The notes under the pieces: generated by a model
Database searches by the model: none
What the model was told of the DNA's origin: nothing
Seen by the model: only the letters and a program-made list of their open reading frames with translations
Program-made: the position numbers and the translations under genes
Shown: piece by piece, positions 1 through 9,299 of the stretch
How positions within the stretch are numbered: position 1 is the first letter of the stretch
How the letters are laid out: every line of letters begins with the position of its first letter
Assembly (NCBI GenBank): GCA_005882045.1
Contig: VBHO01000012.1
Span: 386-35,343, forward strand
Source of the DNA: Chloroflexota bacterium
GTDB taxonomy: Bacteria; Chloroflexota; Dormibacteria; CF-121
DNA length: 34,958 bases
Reading direction: 5' to 3'

Positions 1-2
1 TG

Positions 3-575
3 CGCGGCATCCTGCGCCAGGACCCGGACGCCATCCTGGTGGGCGAGATCCGCGACAAGGAGACGGCCGAGATTTCGGTCCAGTCGGCCCTCACCGGGCA
101 CCTGGTGCTCTCGTCATTGCATGCGACCGACGCGGTCGGCGCCATCTATCGCTTCCTCGAGATGGGCATCGAGTCATTCATGGTGACCTCGGCGGTGATT
201 GGCGTACTCGCCCAGCGGCTTGTCCGCCGCAACTGCCCCGATTGCACCGCCGTCTATGAGCCATCGACCGAGGAGCTCCAATTCTATCGCTCGGTTGGTG
301 GGCAGGGCCTCATCTTCCATCGCGGCGCGGGATGCGCCAACTGCGTCCACACCGGGTTCCGCGGACGCATCGGCGTCTTCGAGGTGCTGCCGATGAGCGA
401 CGGGATCAAGCGGCTGCTGGTCCGCGACGCGCCCCACGAGCAACTGCGCGAGCAAGCGATCCGCGAGGGCATGACGACCCTGCGTTCCGCCGGTGTGGCC
501 CGCATCGACGAAGGCCTGACCACCATCGGCGAAGTCATCCGGTCGGTGCACGTCAGCGAGGGGAACGTTGCCTAG
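3..575 (+). CDS. pilB: Type IV pilus / type II secretion assembly ATPase (PilB/GspE family), C-terminal part, 5' truncated by window
   Basis: [44 protein letters not shown] (Walker B/Asp box/His box), tetracysteine zinc motif NCPDC...GCANC, C-terminal VFEVLPMSD. Confidence 0.93.
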   Translation, partial: RGILRQDPDAILVGEIRDKETAEISVQSALTGHLVLSSLHATDAVGAIYRFLEMGIESFMVTSAVIGVLAQRLVRRNCPDCTAVYEPSTEELQFYRSVGGQGLIFHRGAGCANCVHTGFRGRIGVFEVLPMSDGIKRLLVRDAPHEQLREQAIREGMTTLRSAGVARIDEGLTTIGEVIRSVHVSEGNVA

Positions 576-1779
576 CTACGCCTACAAGGCCTACACCGAG
601 CGCGGGCAGAAACGGGAGGGGCGGATCGAAGCCGCCGGCACCTCGGCCGCCGAGCAGGCGCTCTGGCTCGAAGGCCTCAAGATCGTCCAGCTCAGCCCGG
701 CGCCGCCGAAGAAGACGATGGCGGACTACTTCCCGTCCCTCTACCAGATCTCCCGCCAGGACCTCATCCTCTTCACGCGCCAGCTGGCCACCTTCGTCGG
801 CGCCGGCGTCGCGATGACCCGTGCGCTGACGGTCATCTCCGAAGAGACGGCCTCGCCGCTCTTCAAGCGCGTGATCCTGACCGTGCTCGACGACCTGGAG
901 CGTGGACAGAATCTCTCTGAGTCGCTGGTCAAACACCCGAAAGTCTTCCCCAGCCTCTATGTGGATCTGATCCGGGTCGCCGAGCTCACCGGTAACCTCG
1001 AAGCGACGCTCAAGGAGCTCGCCGGCTATTTGCGGCGGGATCTGAATACGGTGCGTCGCGTCCGTACCGCCATGATCTATCCCGCCGTCATCCTGGTGGT
1101 CGCCACCGCCGTCGTCATCATCCTCGTTTTCTTTGCCCTCCCGGCCTTCGTCAAGATCTTCGCCGAATTTCGGGTGAAGCTGCCCTTGTCGACCCGAATC
1201 CTGATTGCGATCGTCGCCTTCACTCGAGCCTGGGGACTGGTAATCGGTGCCGTGATCGCATCGATCATCGGCGCGGTCGCGTTCGCGCTGCGAACGCAGC
1301 GTGGCCAGTATGTCAAAGACCAGATCTCGCTGAAGCTCCCGGTGATGGGACCGATCGTCCTCTCGGCCGTGCTCAATCGCTTTTCCCGCACGCTGGCCAT
1401 GGTGCTGAAAGCCGGCGTGCCCCTCGGGCAGACGTTCGACGCTGTGATCGCCGGCACCGGCAACAAGGTTTTCCAGCGCGGGCTGGGAACGGTCAAGGAG
1501 CAGATGACCGGTGGCGAGGGATTTGCCGGCCCACTGCTGCGCACCCACCTGTTTCCGCCAATGCTGACCCAGATGGTCCGGGTTGGCGAGGAGACCGGAA
1601 CGCTCGATACCTACCTCGAACAGGCCGCCGATTTTTACGAGGAGGAGCTCGAATATCGGATCCGCGCGATGACTTCCTTGATCGAGCCGGTGATGACGGT
1701 CGCCGTCGGTCTGGTCGTCGGCTTCATCGCGGTGTCGCTCATCTCCGCGATGTACGGTCTGGTCGGAGCGTTGAAATGA
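568..1779 (+). CDS. pilC: Type IV pilus inner membrane platform protein (PilC/GspF family)
   Basis: [23 protein letters not shown]-terminus, two GspF-like halves, TM segments, overlaps pilB stop. Confidence 0.93.
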   Translation: MPSYAYKAYTERGQKREGRIEAAGTSAAEQALWLEGLKIVQLSPAPPKKTMADYFPSLYQISRQDLILFTRQLATFVGAGVAMTRALTVISEETASPLFKRVILTVLDDLERGQNLSESLVKHPKVFPSLYVDLIRVAELTGNLEATLKELAGYLRRDLNTVRRVRTAMIYPAVILVVATAVVIILVFFALPAFVKIFAEFRVKLPLSTRILIAIVAFTRAWGLVIGAVIASIIGAVAFALRTQRGQYVKDQISLKLPVMGPIVLSAVLNRFSRTLAMVLKAGVPLGQTFDAVIAGTGNKVFQRGLGTVKEQMTGGEGFAGPLLRTHLFPPMLTQMVRVGEETGTLDTYLEQAADFYEEELEYRIRAMTSLIEPVMTVAVGLVVGFIAVSLISAMYGLVGALK

Positions 1780-2171
1780 CGCGAAAACGGGGCTTCAGTT
1801 TGATCGAAACCACGGTGGCGATCGCCCTGCTGGCCGTCATCGTCGTCGCCATCCTGAGCGCGTTCTCCGCGACCACGCTCGCCGCCCGCCGGCATCAGGA
1901 GGAGACGACCCTCGACCGCCTGACGCGCTCGGACATCGAATACATCAAGAGCCAGCCCTATTCGGTCAACAACCTTCTTCCCGCGCCTTACCAGAACCTC
2001 AGCAGCAGTGGCTACACGTTCGCCTACCAGGTCCTCTACTACAGCGCCCTCACTAACCCGCCGAACTTTCAGTCGGGCAACCCGGATGTTGGGCTGCAGG
2101 AGATCATCCTCACGGTTCGCGGACCAAATGGCTCGATGGAAGTCGTCGATTTCCTGAAGGAGCAACCATGA
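1776..2171 (+). CDS. Minor pilin-like protein with prepilin N-methylation motif
   Basis: RKRGFSLIETTVAIALLAVIVVAILSAF type III signal/prepilin cleavage motif; ATGA overlap with pilC. Confidence 0.85.
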   Translation: MTRKRGFSLIETTVAIALLAVIVVAILSAFSATTLAARRHQEETTLDRLTRSDIEYIKSQPYSVNNLLPAPYQNLSSSGYTFAYQVLYYSALTNPPNFQSGNPDVGLQEIILTVRGPNGSMEVVDFLKEQP

Positions 2172-2638
2172 GGCGGAGCCAGCATGGTTTCACGCTGGTC
2201 GAGATGATGGTCAGTATGACCATTTTCACGGTCGTGGCCGTGGCGATGGCGGGCACCTTTCTGGTTGGGTATCGAGCGATTGGCAACGAGGCACGTGTGA
2301 TCGCGGCGGACACGGCCAGCAACGAAGCCAGCCTGTGGCTGACCCGGGACTTGAACAGCGCGACAACCACCCTCGGCTGTCCCTGCACCATCCAGGCCGG
2401 CGGCCCCATGACCCTTACGTACGGCGCGCCACCTGGCACCGTGGTCGTTTACAGCATCGATGCATCCCAGAATTTGATCCGTACCGTCAATGGAAGTGAC
2501 CAGGTGGCCGCGCGCGGTATCACTCGAGTCTCCATCAGCTGGGTCGGTTGCTATGGAACGGTCAGCATTTTGCCGTCCGTAACCGGCTCGGCAGCCGTCA
2601 TCCTCAACGTGAGCAACCGCCCGGGCGGGTGTGTCTGA
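2168..2638 (+). CDS. PilW-like minor pilin with prepilin N-methylation motif
   Basis: QHGFTLVEMMVSMTIFTVVAVAMAGTF; ATGA overlap with previous CDS. Confidence 0.85.
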   Translation: MRRSQHGFTLVEMMVSMTIFTVVAVAMAGTFLVGYRAIGNEARVIAADTASNEASLWLTRDLNSATTTLGCPCTIQAGGPMTLTYGAPPGTVVVYSIDASQNLIRTVNGSDQVAARGITRVSISWVGCYGTVSILPSVTGSAAVILNVSNRPGGCV

Positions 2639-3132
2639 TGCCGCGAAGCTTGGGTCGCCAGCGAGGTCAGGCACTTCTCGTCGTGCTGGCATTCGTGGCC
2701 GCCTTCCTCCTGCTGGTATGGGCGGCGCTGACAATCGCCAGCGCGGCCTTCCTCGGGCTGGGAACGGTGCGCGCGGATACGCGCACGACCTATGCGCTGG
2801 ATGCCGGCATTGCCTACGCGATGCAGGTCATCGATGACAAGAACGGAAACGGTTGTAACGCGCCGAGGACCAGCACCGTGACCCTGAACTACCCGAGCGG
2901 ACCGATTACGGTCAGTGTGGGGATTCGAAAAGGCAGTCTGTGCCACGGCAACGGGGCGACCTGGAACATCACGGTGACCGCCACCGGAACGAATCGAAGT
3001 CTCACCGCCCTCATCACCGAAATGACCACATCATCCGTGGTGACCTGGGAAAGCTACCAGTGCCCGCACGCCTCGCCCTCGACCTGGGAGCGCGTGAGCT
3101 CAAGATCCTGGAGGCCAACGGCCGGAAACTGA
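2638..3132 (+). CDS. PilX-like pilus assembly / membrane-anchored protein
   Basis: MPRSLGRQRGQALLVVLAFVAAFLLLVWAALTIASAAF N-terminal TM typical of PilX-type proteins; TGATG coupling to upstream gene. Confidence 0.65.
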   Translation: MPRSLGRQRGQALLVVLAFVAAFLLLVWAALTIASAAFLGLGTVRADTRTTYALDAGIAYAMQVIDDKNGNGCNAPRTSTVTLNYPSGPITVSVGIRKGSLCHGNGATWNITVTATGTNRSLTALITEMTTSSVVTWESYQCPHASPSTWERVSSRSWRPTAGN

Positions 3133-3971
3133 CGCGACACGCAGAGATCCTCCTCCCTGAGGGCGCGCTGACGGACGGCATGCCGACGCCGTTACTGACC
3201 GCCGCCATCCGCGGTGCGCTGGAATCTGGCGGTTTTGTCGCCACCCACGCCCGCCTCGCCATCGCTGAGACCGGGACCGCCTTTCGGGACTTTCGGTTGC
3301 CGGCGGTGCCCGCCAGCGAGCTGGCCCGCGCCGTCATGTTTGAAGGTCGCCGCCAGGTTCCGATGGACGCGGCCGACGTCCACTTCGCCTGGCACGCGAT
3401 CCGCGCCACGACCGGCTATGCCGTCTACCTGGTCGCAGCCCGACGCGACATGATCGACGCCATCGTGGCAGCGGTGAGCTCGGCCGGCCTGCAGGTCGAG
3501 CGCATCGACCTCAAGCCGTTGGCCCTGGCCCGTGGCATGGCGGTATCCGATGGCCTGCTCCTCGAATGGGCAGGCGCCGAGGCGACGCTGGTGCTGATGG
3601 TCAAGGGCCGCCCTCGGTTTTTCCGGACCTTCGCCCTCGACGCCCCCGCCGACGATGCAGAAGGGCAACTCGAGGAGCTCACCCATGCCCTCAATGCGCT
3701 GGTGAAATTCATGCGCGGCACCGCATCCGACGTCCCGATCACGCCGGCAACCACGCTGGCGTTGGGTGGGCGGTTCGCTTTCCTTCCCGACGGGTTTCAG
3801 CGAGCCGAGCAGCGCTTCGATTTCACGGTGACCGTCCCGGCCACGCGATTCACCTCCGCCCAGAACTTTCCCTGGCAGGCGCACTTCGCCGGACTCGGCC
3901 TGCTCTTGCAAGCTCGCTGGTACGACCGCCTCACCCCCGCAGAGGGAGGTGACAGCCGTGTCGCGGCCTGA
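3060..3971 (+). CDS. PilM-like type IV pilus assembly actin-fold protein
   Basis: VPARLALDLGARELKILEANG start (actin-like phosphate-1 motif), position in pilus operon; GTG start in supplied ORF 2940-3971. Confidence 0.65.
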   Translation: MPARLALDLGARELKILEANGRKLTRHAEILLPEGALTDGMPTPLLTAAIRGALESGGFVATHARLAIAETGTAFRDFRLPAVPASELARAVMFEGRRQVPMDAADVHFAWHAIRATTGYAVYLVAARRDMIDAIVAAVSSAGLQVERIDLKPLALARGMAVSDGLLLEWAGAEATLVLMVKGRPRFFRTFALDAPADDAEGQLEELTHALNALVKFMRGTASDVPITPATTLALGGRFAFLPDGFQRAEQRFDFTVTVPATRFTSAQNFPWQAHFAGLGLLLQARWYDRLTPAEGGDSRVAA

Positions 3972-4107
3972 TCACCCCCCGGTCGGCGTCGACTTCGCTC
4001 CGCCGCGGCGGCCGAATCGCGTCCCTCGACCGCTGCTGGCGCTGGCGCTCGTCGCGGTGGCGCTGGGCGCGATGACGGTCGCCGTCACCCAATTGCTACT
4101 GCGCTGA
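3958..4107 (+). CDS. Small single-TM protein in the position of PilN
   Basis: GTG start, 49 aa VSRPDHPPVGVDFAPPRRPNRVPRPLLALALVAVALGAMTVAVTQLLLR, overlaps stop of the pilM-like gene. Confidence 0.5.
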   Translation: MSRPDHPPVGVDFAPPRRPNRVPRPLLALALVAVALGAMTVAVTQLLLR

Positions 4108-4178
4108 GCGAACTTTTACAGATCTCGCAAGATTACGGCCCTACGCTCGACAGAGTCTAAGGAGGTAAACGACAAAAT

Positions 4179-4646
4179 ATGCTTCTCGCCATACTCAAAG
4201 ATGCGCGCAAACGCTCGCATCGTCACCAGGGTGGATTCACCCTCGTCGAGTTGCTCGTCGTCATCGCAATCCTGGGCGTGCTCGCCGCCATCGTCCTGTT
4301 CAACATCTCGGGTGTGAACGCCAGTGCGGCGTGTAACGGGATGAAGACCGACGGCGCGACCCTCCAGGGCGCCGCCGACCTCTACTGGAATACGTACGGC
4401 GTCTACCCCGTCGGACAGAACAGCCCGGCGACCATCCCGGGTGTTAACGACGTGGCCACACCCGCAGCGGGTGCGTACGTCAACGAGCAGGAACTCCTGA
4501 TGGCCAACCTGCTGCACAGCGCGACCAACGGCTGGAATACCGCAGCGCCGCCGCCGGCCGCTACCGAGATCTTCACCTATAAGGCGTCACCGCCTCAGGG
4601 CACTGTGCACGGCGCGATCCAGGGCAGCGCCTGCGTCTACAACTAA
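4179..4646 (+). CDS. Major type IV pilin-like protein
   Basis: HQGGFTLVELLVVIAILGVLAAIVLFN prepilin motif; strong SD aaggaggt at about 4160; followed by perfect terminator. Confidence 0.9.
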   Translation: MLLAILKDARKRSHRHQGGFTLVELLVVIAILGVLAAIVLFNISGVNASAACNGMKTDGATLQGAADLYWNTYGVYPVGQNSPATIPGVNDVATPAAGAYVNEQELLMANLLHSATNGWNTAAPPPAATEIFTYKASPPQGTVHGAIQGSACVYN

Positions 4647-4672
4647 GCGGCTAGCAGCAACTAAGCATCGAG

Positions 4673-4708
4673 GTTCGGCCGGCCTTCGGGCCGGCCGAAC
4701 TGTTTTTC
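4673..4708 (+). terminator. Rho-independent terminator of the pilus operon
   Basis: GTTCGGCCGGCC-TTCG-GGCCGGCCGAAC then TGTTTTT: perfect 12-bp stem, UUCG tetraloop, U-tract. Confidence 0.93.
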
Positions 4709-4757
4709 TAGCCGTCAGGCACAGGAAGGGCGCTCGACCTGCGGCCTCGCCGTTCTG

Positions 4758-5771
4758 TTACGCGATCTTCGCCGCGTCACCCTCGACAACCCCGGCGATC
4801 CGCTGGGGGAGGGACGAGGTGGCGAAGGCGGCGGTCAGGCGTGGATCCCACTGGGTGCCGGATCCGGCGGCGAGGATCTCGAGGGCTTTGGCAACCGTGT
4901 GCCGCGCCCGGTAGGGGCGGTCCGTGATCATGGCGTGGAAGGCGTCGGCAACGGCGACGATGCGGGCCATCATCGGGATCGCCCCGCCCTGCAGCTTGTC
5001 GGGGTAGCCCGTTCCGTCCCAGCGTTCGTGGTGGTGGCGGATGGCCGGGGCCAGGACGGTTGCCGGTCGAAAGGGGCCGGCGAGCGCCGCGCCCAGGATC
5101 GTGTGTTTCTGGATCTGGGCAAACTCTTCCGGCGTGTAGCTCCCCTGTTTGTTCAGCAGTTCTTCCGGCAGGCCGATCTGCCCGATGTCGTGCAGCAGGC
5201 CGGCGTGGAAGGCGACCTCCTGGTCCTCCGCGTCGAGGCCGATCAGCCGCGCCAAGGCTTGGGCGGTGATGGCGACCCGGTCATCGAACGGCTCCTTCGA
5301 CTCGGTCGGGTCTTCTTTTTTCACCAGCTCCCGCAGGCTTTCCTGGGTGCTGCGGAGGTCGCGTCGCAGCTCCTTGAGGCGAAGCAGCGCCCGCACGCGG
5401 ACCTGGAGGTCGCGCATCGGGATCGGCTTGACGATCAGGTCGTCGCCGCCCGCCTCCACCATCTTGGCGCGCTCCGGCCGGGGGTCGAAGCCCGTCATCA
5501 TCAACACCGGGATCTCGGCCGTTTCCGGGTCCGATTTCAATTGCTTGCAGGCCTGGTGCCCGTTCATCACCGGCATCTCGATGTCCATCAGGATCAGGTC
5601 CGGCTTGAGCCGGCGGGCGGCGCGGACGGCCTCCTCGCCATTGGTGGCGGCTTCCGTCCAGAAGCCCAGGGTGGAAAGCTGTCCGCAGAGCAGGTCCCGA
5701 TTGGCGCTGCTGTCGTCCGTGACCAGGATGGTCCGGCGTTCCGGCATCGGTCCTGTTAAGAAGCCTTCCAC
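4758..5771 (-). CDS. Response regulator with REC and HD-GYP domain (c-di-GMP phosphodiesterase, RpfG type); start may be MPERR at about 5747
   Basis: ILVTDDSSANRDLL...LILMDIEMPVMNG...VKPI (REC); LLHDIGQIGLPE...HHERWDGTGYPDKL...VADAFHAMITDRPYR (intact HD-GYP). Confidence 0.92.
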   Translation of the reverse strand: MEGFLTGPMPERRTILVTDDSSANRDLLCGQLSTLGFWTEAATNGEEAVRAARRLKPDLILMDIEMPVMNGHQACKQLKSDPETAEIPVLMMTGFDPRPERAKMVEAGGDDLIVKPIPMRDLQVRVRALLRLKELRRDLRSTQESLRELVKKEDPTESKEPFDDRVAITAQALARLIGLDAEDQEVAFHAGLLHDIGQIGLPEELLNKQGSYTPEEFAQIQKHTILGAALAGPFRPATVLAPAIRHHHERWDGTGYPDKLQGGAIPMMARIVAVADAFHAMITDRPYRARHTVAKALEILAAGSGTQWDPRLTAAFATSSLPQRIAGVVEGDAAKIA

Positions 5772-5791
5772 TGGCAGTAAGACGTAGGAAG

Positions 5792-8233
5792 GTGGACCTT
5801 CCTTCGTTGCAGAGAGCAGTGAAGCGTCGCGTCACACAACCGTCTGTCTCGCTGGCGCTGAAGCTGCCAAACCTGCTGTCGGTCGAGCAGGTGGCGGCCG
5901 CCATCCACCGGCATCCCGAGGTCGTCCGGCGCCAGGCGCGCGACGGCCGTCTCCCGGCGGAAAAAATCGGCCGGGTCTGGTTCTTTCGCCCCGAGCGACT
6001 GTCCGAGGCCGGGTTCGCCCAGTTCTTGCCACAGATGGCCCCCGAGCGCGCGGAGCAATCCCCAACGCCCGGGGCGCTGTTCAGCGCGCTCGCCGATGCC
6101 GGCCTCCAGGCGCTGCAGCGACTGGACCGCGAAGCGATCTTTGCGGCGGTTGGCAACCGCCTTGCCGAGGCCAGCCTGTCGACCTACCTGTTCGAGCTGG
6201 CAGCGGACGGAAAGGGCCTCACGGTGGCGTACAGTCATCCCCTAGAAGCGGCCGCCGAGATTGGTAAGCTCACCGGCCGGCAGCAGTCCGGCGCCTACAT
6301 CCCATTCGACCGCATTCCGATCCTCCACCAGGTCTGCACCACGCTCCGACCGCACTACGTCAACGATCACGACGAGCTGGTCGGCCGCGTGGCCCTTGTC
6401 CTTCCGCCGGGCTCGACCGGAAACGCGCGAAAGCTGGGCGAACTGCTCCATCTCCAAACCCTGATCTCGGCGCCGCTGGTGCTCGAGGGCAAGGCCATCG
6501 GAGCGATCACGGTACTGGGCCCTGGGCTGAAAGAGACCGACCTGCCGGCCGTCATGGCGTTTGCGAACCAGACGGCGGCGGCCCTCGAGACGGCTCGCCT
6601 TCTCGACGAATCGCGGCAGGTGGAAGAGGCCGCGGTCCTCACGCTCGCCGGCGCCATCGAGCTCCGCCAGGCGATGCACAGTCGTGCCCGAGAGTATGCC
6701 GAGCTGGCCGAGCGCTTCGCCGGCCATCTCGGCTTCGATGCGGCGCGGCAGCGGCGAGTGCGGTACGCGGCGTTGCTCCAGGACCTGGGCAAGCTCAACG
6801 TCCCGGAAAGCGTCCTCAAGCAACGCGGCCGGCTGAGCGCAGAGGAGCGGGCGCTGATCATGACCCACCCGAGCGTGGCCGCCGACCTGCTCGGGCGGTT
6901 CAAACCGCTGGCTGAGCTGGCGCCGCTCGTCCGATCACACCATGAGTTGTTCAACGGCGAGGGTTATCCCGACGGGCTGGAGGGCGAGGCGATTCCGCTC
7001 GAGACACGGGTGATCTCGGTGGTGACCGCCTTCTTCAATGTGACGCTCGACCGGCCGGGCAGCCCCGCCCCCACCTTGGCCAGAGGCCTTGACGAGTTGG
7101 CGCGTCTCAAAGGCGTCGACCTGGACCCCGGCCTGACCGACGCCTTTATCAACCTCTGCCGCCAGGCCGAGTCGAGCCATGCGCCCTGGTTCGAACAAGT
7201 GCTGCTGGCCCTGAACAGTCCCCCGCCGTCAGCGCCGACCGCCCGACGCGATATCTTGTCCGTCGCCGACTCCCGCGAGCTGCGCATCATCTATCGCATC
7301 GCGCAGGAGACCACGGCGGTGCTCGACCTCGACACGCTCCTGGACCGCATCGTGACCATCATTCACGAGGTGATGGGCTACTACATGGTGGCCCTCCTCT
7401 TGCCGGGATCACGGCCGGACGAGCTCCGGGTCGGCGCCCACAGCGGCTACGCCGTCGATATCACCGGGCTCACGATTTCCGTCGACGAGGGGATCACGGG
7501 CTGGGTGTTCGCCAATGGCGTCGCCAAGATCGTCCCCGATGTCAGGGCCGAGCCCCGCTACATCGGGGTCGACGACAAGGTTCGATCCGAGCTCGCCTTT
7601 CCCTTGATCAGCCGAGGCCGCGTCGTCGGGGTCCTGAATGCGGAAAGTCAGGAAGTCGATGCTTTTTCGGAGGCGGACGTCGTGCTGATGTCGGCGGTGG
7701 GATCGCAACTGGCCTCATCCCTCGAGGTCGCCCAGCTCCACGACAGTCTCAAGCGCGAAGCAAGTCATGACCCGCTGACGCGGCTCAATAACCGCCGGCT
7801 CTTCCTCGAACGCATCCAGCAAGCGGTGGCTCGGACGGTAGCCTCCGGCGACAGCTTTTCCATCGTGTTCCTCGACGTCGATGGGCTGAAGCGGATCAAC
7901 GACACCTACGGCCACCTCGCCGGCGATGCACTCCTGCGCGAGGTCTCCAATGCGCTGACCGATGCGGTCCGGGGCGAGGACGTGGTGGCGCGCTATGGCG
8001 GCGATGAGTTCGTCGTGCTGCTCCCGGCGACGGGTGCAGCGGCGGCCGCGGTCGTGGCCCAGCGCATCTCGGACGGCATTGGCCGGCACCGCTTCATGGC
8101 CGGGCGCGATCTCCTCCAGATCCCCGGGGTCAGCCTCGGCGTCGCGACCTTCCCACAGGACGGCACGACCGCTGAGGATCTGCTGGCCGCCGCCGATGCC
8201 ACCCTCTACCGGCAGAAACGCCGCGCCGGCTAG
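5792..8233 (+). CDS. Multidomain c-di-GMP signalling protein: excisionase-type HTH, GAF, degenerate HD-GYP, GAF, GGDEF (start may be GTG at 5819)
   Basis: LLSVEQVAAAIHRHPEVVRRQARDGRLPAEKIGRVWFFRPERL (HTH_17-like); LLQDLGK...HHELFNGEGYP; RGEDVVARYGGDEFVVLLP. Confidence 0.9.
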   Translation: MDLPSLQRAVKRRVTQPSVSLALKLPNLLSVEQVAAAIHRHPEVVRRQARDGRLPAEKIGRVWFFRPERLSEAGFAQFLPQMAPERAEQSPTPGALFSALADAGLQALQRLDREAIFAAVGNRLAEASLSTYLFELAADGKGLTVAYSHPLEAAAEIGKLTGRQQSGAYIPFDRIPILHQVCTTLRPHYVNDHDELVGRVALVLPPGSTGNARKLGELLHLQTLISAPLVLEGKAIGAITVLGPGLKETDLPAVMAFANQTAAALETARLLDESRQVEEAAVLTLAGAIELRQAMHSRAREYAELAERFAGHLGFDAARQRRVRYAALLQDLGKLNVPESVLKQRGRLSAEERALIMTHPSVAADLLGRFKPLAELAPLVRSHHELFNGEGYPDGLEGEAIPLETRVISVVTAFFNVTLDRPGSPAPTLARGLDELARLKGVDLDPGLTDAFINLCRQAESSHAPWFEQVLLALNSPPPSAPTARRDILSVADSRELRIIYRIAQETTAVLDLDTLLDRIVTIIHEVMGYYMVALLLPGSRPDELRVGAHSGYAVDITGLTISVDEGITGWVFANGVAKIVPDVRAEPRYIGVDDKVRSELAFPLISRGRVVGVLNAESQEVDAFSEADVVLMSAVGSQLASSLEVAQLHDSLKREASHDPLTRLNNRRLFLERIQQAVARTVASGDSFSIVFLDVDGLKRINDTYGHLAGDALLREVSNALTDAVRGEDVVARYGGDEFVVLLPATGAAAAAVVAQRISDGIGRHRFMAGRDLLQIPGVSLGVATFPQDGTTAEDLLAAADATLYRQKRRAG

Positions 8234-9273
8234 CCGAAGACGAGTTGGAGGTCGTAGAGCTCGCGCGGAACGCGGCGGGTTTCCGCGACGACATCGCGCA
8301 GCGGCACGACCGCAACTCGACCGTCTTTGCGAATCGGAATCACACCGGCCTTCCGATCGGCCAACAGGTCGGTTGCGGCAACTCCCAGGCGGGTGGCCCA
8401 AATGCGGTCGACCGGCGAGGGTGACCCGCCGCGCTGTATGTGACCGAGCACGGTAACGCGCGTCTCGAAGCCGGTTGCCTCCTCGATCCGGGTGCTCAGC
8501 GCATCGCCGACACCTTGCTTGGCGAGCTGCAGGTGGCCGAAGGCGTCACGTTTCTCCGCGCCAACAGCGACCGGCACGGCCGGTTCGAGCGCCCGCATCT
8601 TGACGCCCTCGGCGATGACGATGATGCTGAAGTCCTTGCCCTCACCGCGACGGTGATGCAGATGCTGGACGACGGCGTCGAGCTCGGCCGGAAACTCGGG
8701 GATGATGATCATGTCGGCGCCGCCCGCCAGCCCACCCACCATCGCGACCCAGCCGGTGTCGCGGCCCATCACCTCGACCACCATCACCCGATGGTGCGCG
8801 GACGCGGTCGTATGTAGCCGATCGAGCGCCTCGACGACGACCCCCACCGCCGTATCGAAGCCGATGCAGAACTCGGTGACCGAGAGGTCATTGTCGATCG
8901 TCTTGGGAACGCCCACCACCGGATAACCGGCGTCGCTCATGGCCGCGGCGACCGAGAGCGTGTCATCGCCGCCGATCGCGACCAGCCCCTCGATGCCCGA
9001 GGCGCGCAGCAGGTTGATTACCTTCTCGATCCCGCCTTTTTCTTTGAGTGGGTTGGTTCGCGAGGTGCCCAGGATGGTGCCGCCCAGCGGAAGAATGCCG
9101 CGGACCGATGCCGTCGTCAGGTCCTCGAGATCGCCTTCCCCGAGCAAGCCGGCCCAGCCATTCTTGATGCCGCTGACGTCGAACCCCCGCTGGAACGCGC
9201 GGCGAGCTACGCCACGGATGGCGGCGTTGAGTCCGGGGGCGTCGCCACCGCCCGTGAGGACGCCGATGCGCAC
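8230..9273 (-). CDS. 6-phosphofructokinase, signature residues of the PPi-dependent type
   Basis: MRIGVLTGGGDAPGLNAAIRG; IGGDDTLSVA; PKTIDNDLSVTEFCIGFDTA; VEVMGRDTGWVA. Confidence 0.93.
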   Translation of the reverse strand: MRIGVLTGGGDAPGLNAAIRGVARRAFQRGFDVSGIKNGWAGLLGEGDLEDLTTASVRGILPLGGTILGTSRTNPLKEKGGIEKVINLLRASGIEGLVAIGGDDTLSVAAAMSDAGYPVVGVPKTIDNDLSVTEFCIGFDTAVGVVVEALDRLHTTASAHHRVMVVEVMGRDTGWVAMVGGLAGGADMIIIPEFPAELDAVVQHLHHRRGEGKDFSIIVIAEGVKMRALEPAVPVAVGAEKRDAFGHLQLAKQGVGDALSTRIEEATGFETRVTVLGHIQRGGSPSPVDRIWATRLGVAATDLLADRKAGVIPIRKDGRVAVVPLRDVVAETRRVPRELYDLQLVFG

Positions 9274-9299
9274 GACGCCTAGTTTAGCCGGGCCTAGCT

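Noticed and set aside
553-1548. 331-aa minus-strand ORF antisense to pilC
   Set aside because: Low-complexity charged shadow ORF typical of high-GC third-position bias; the plus-strand PilC is convincing.
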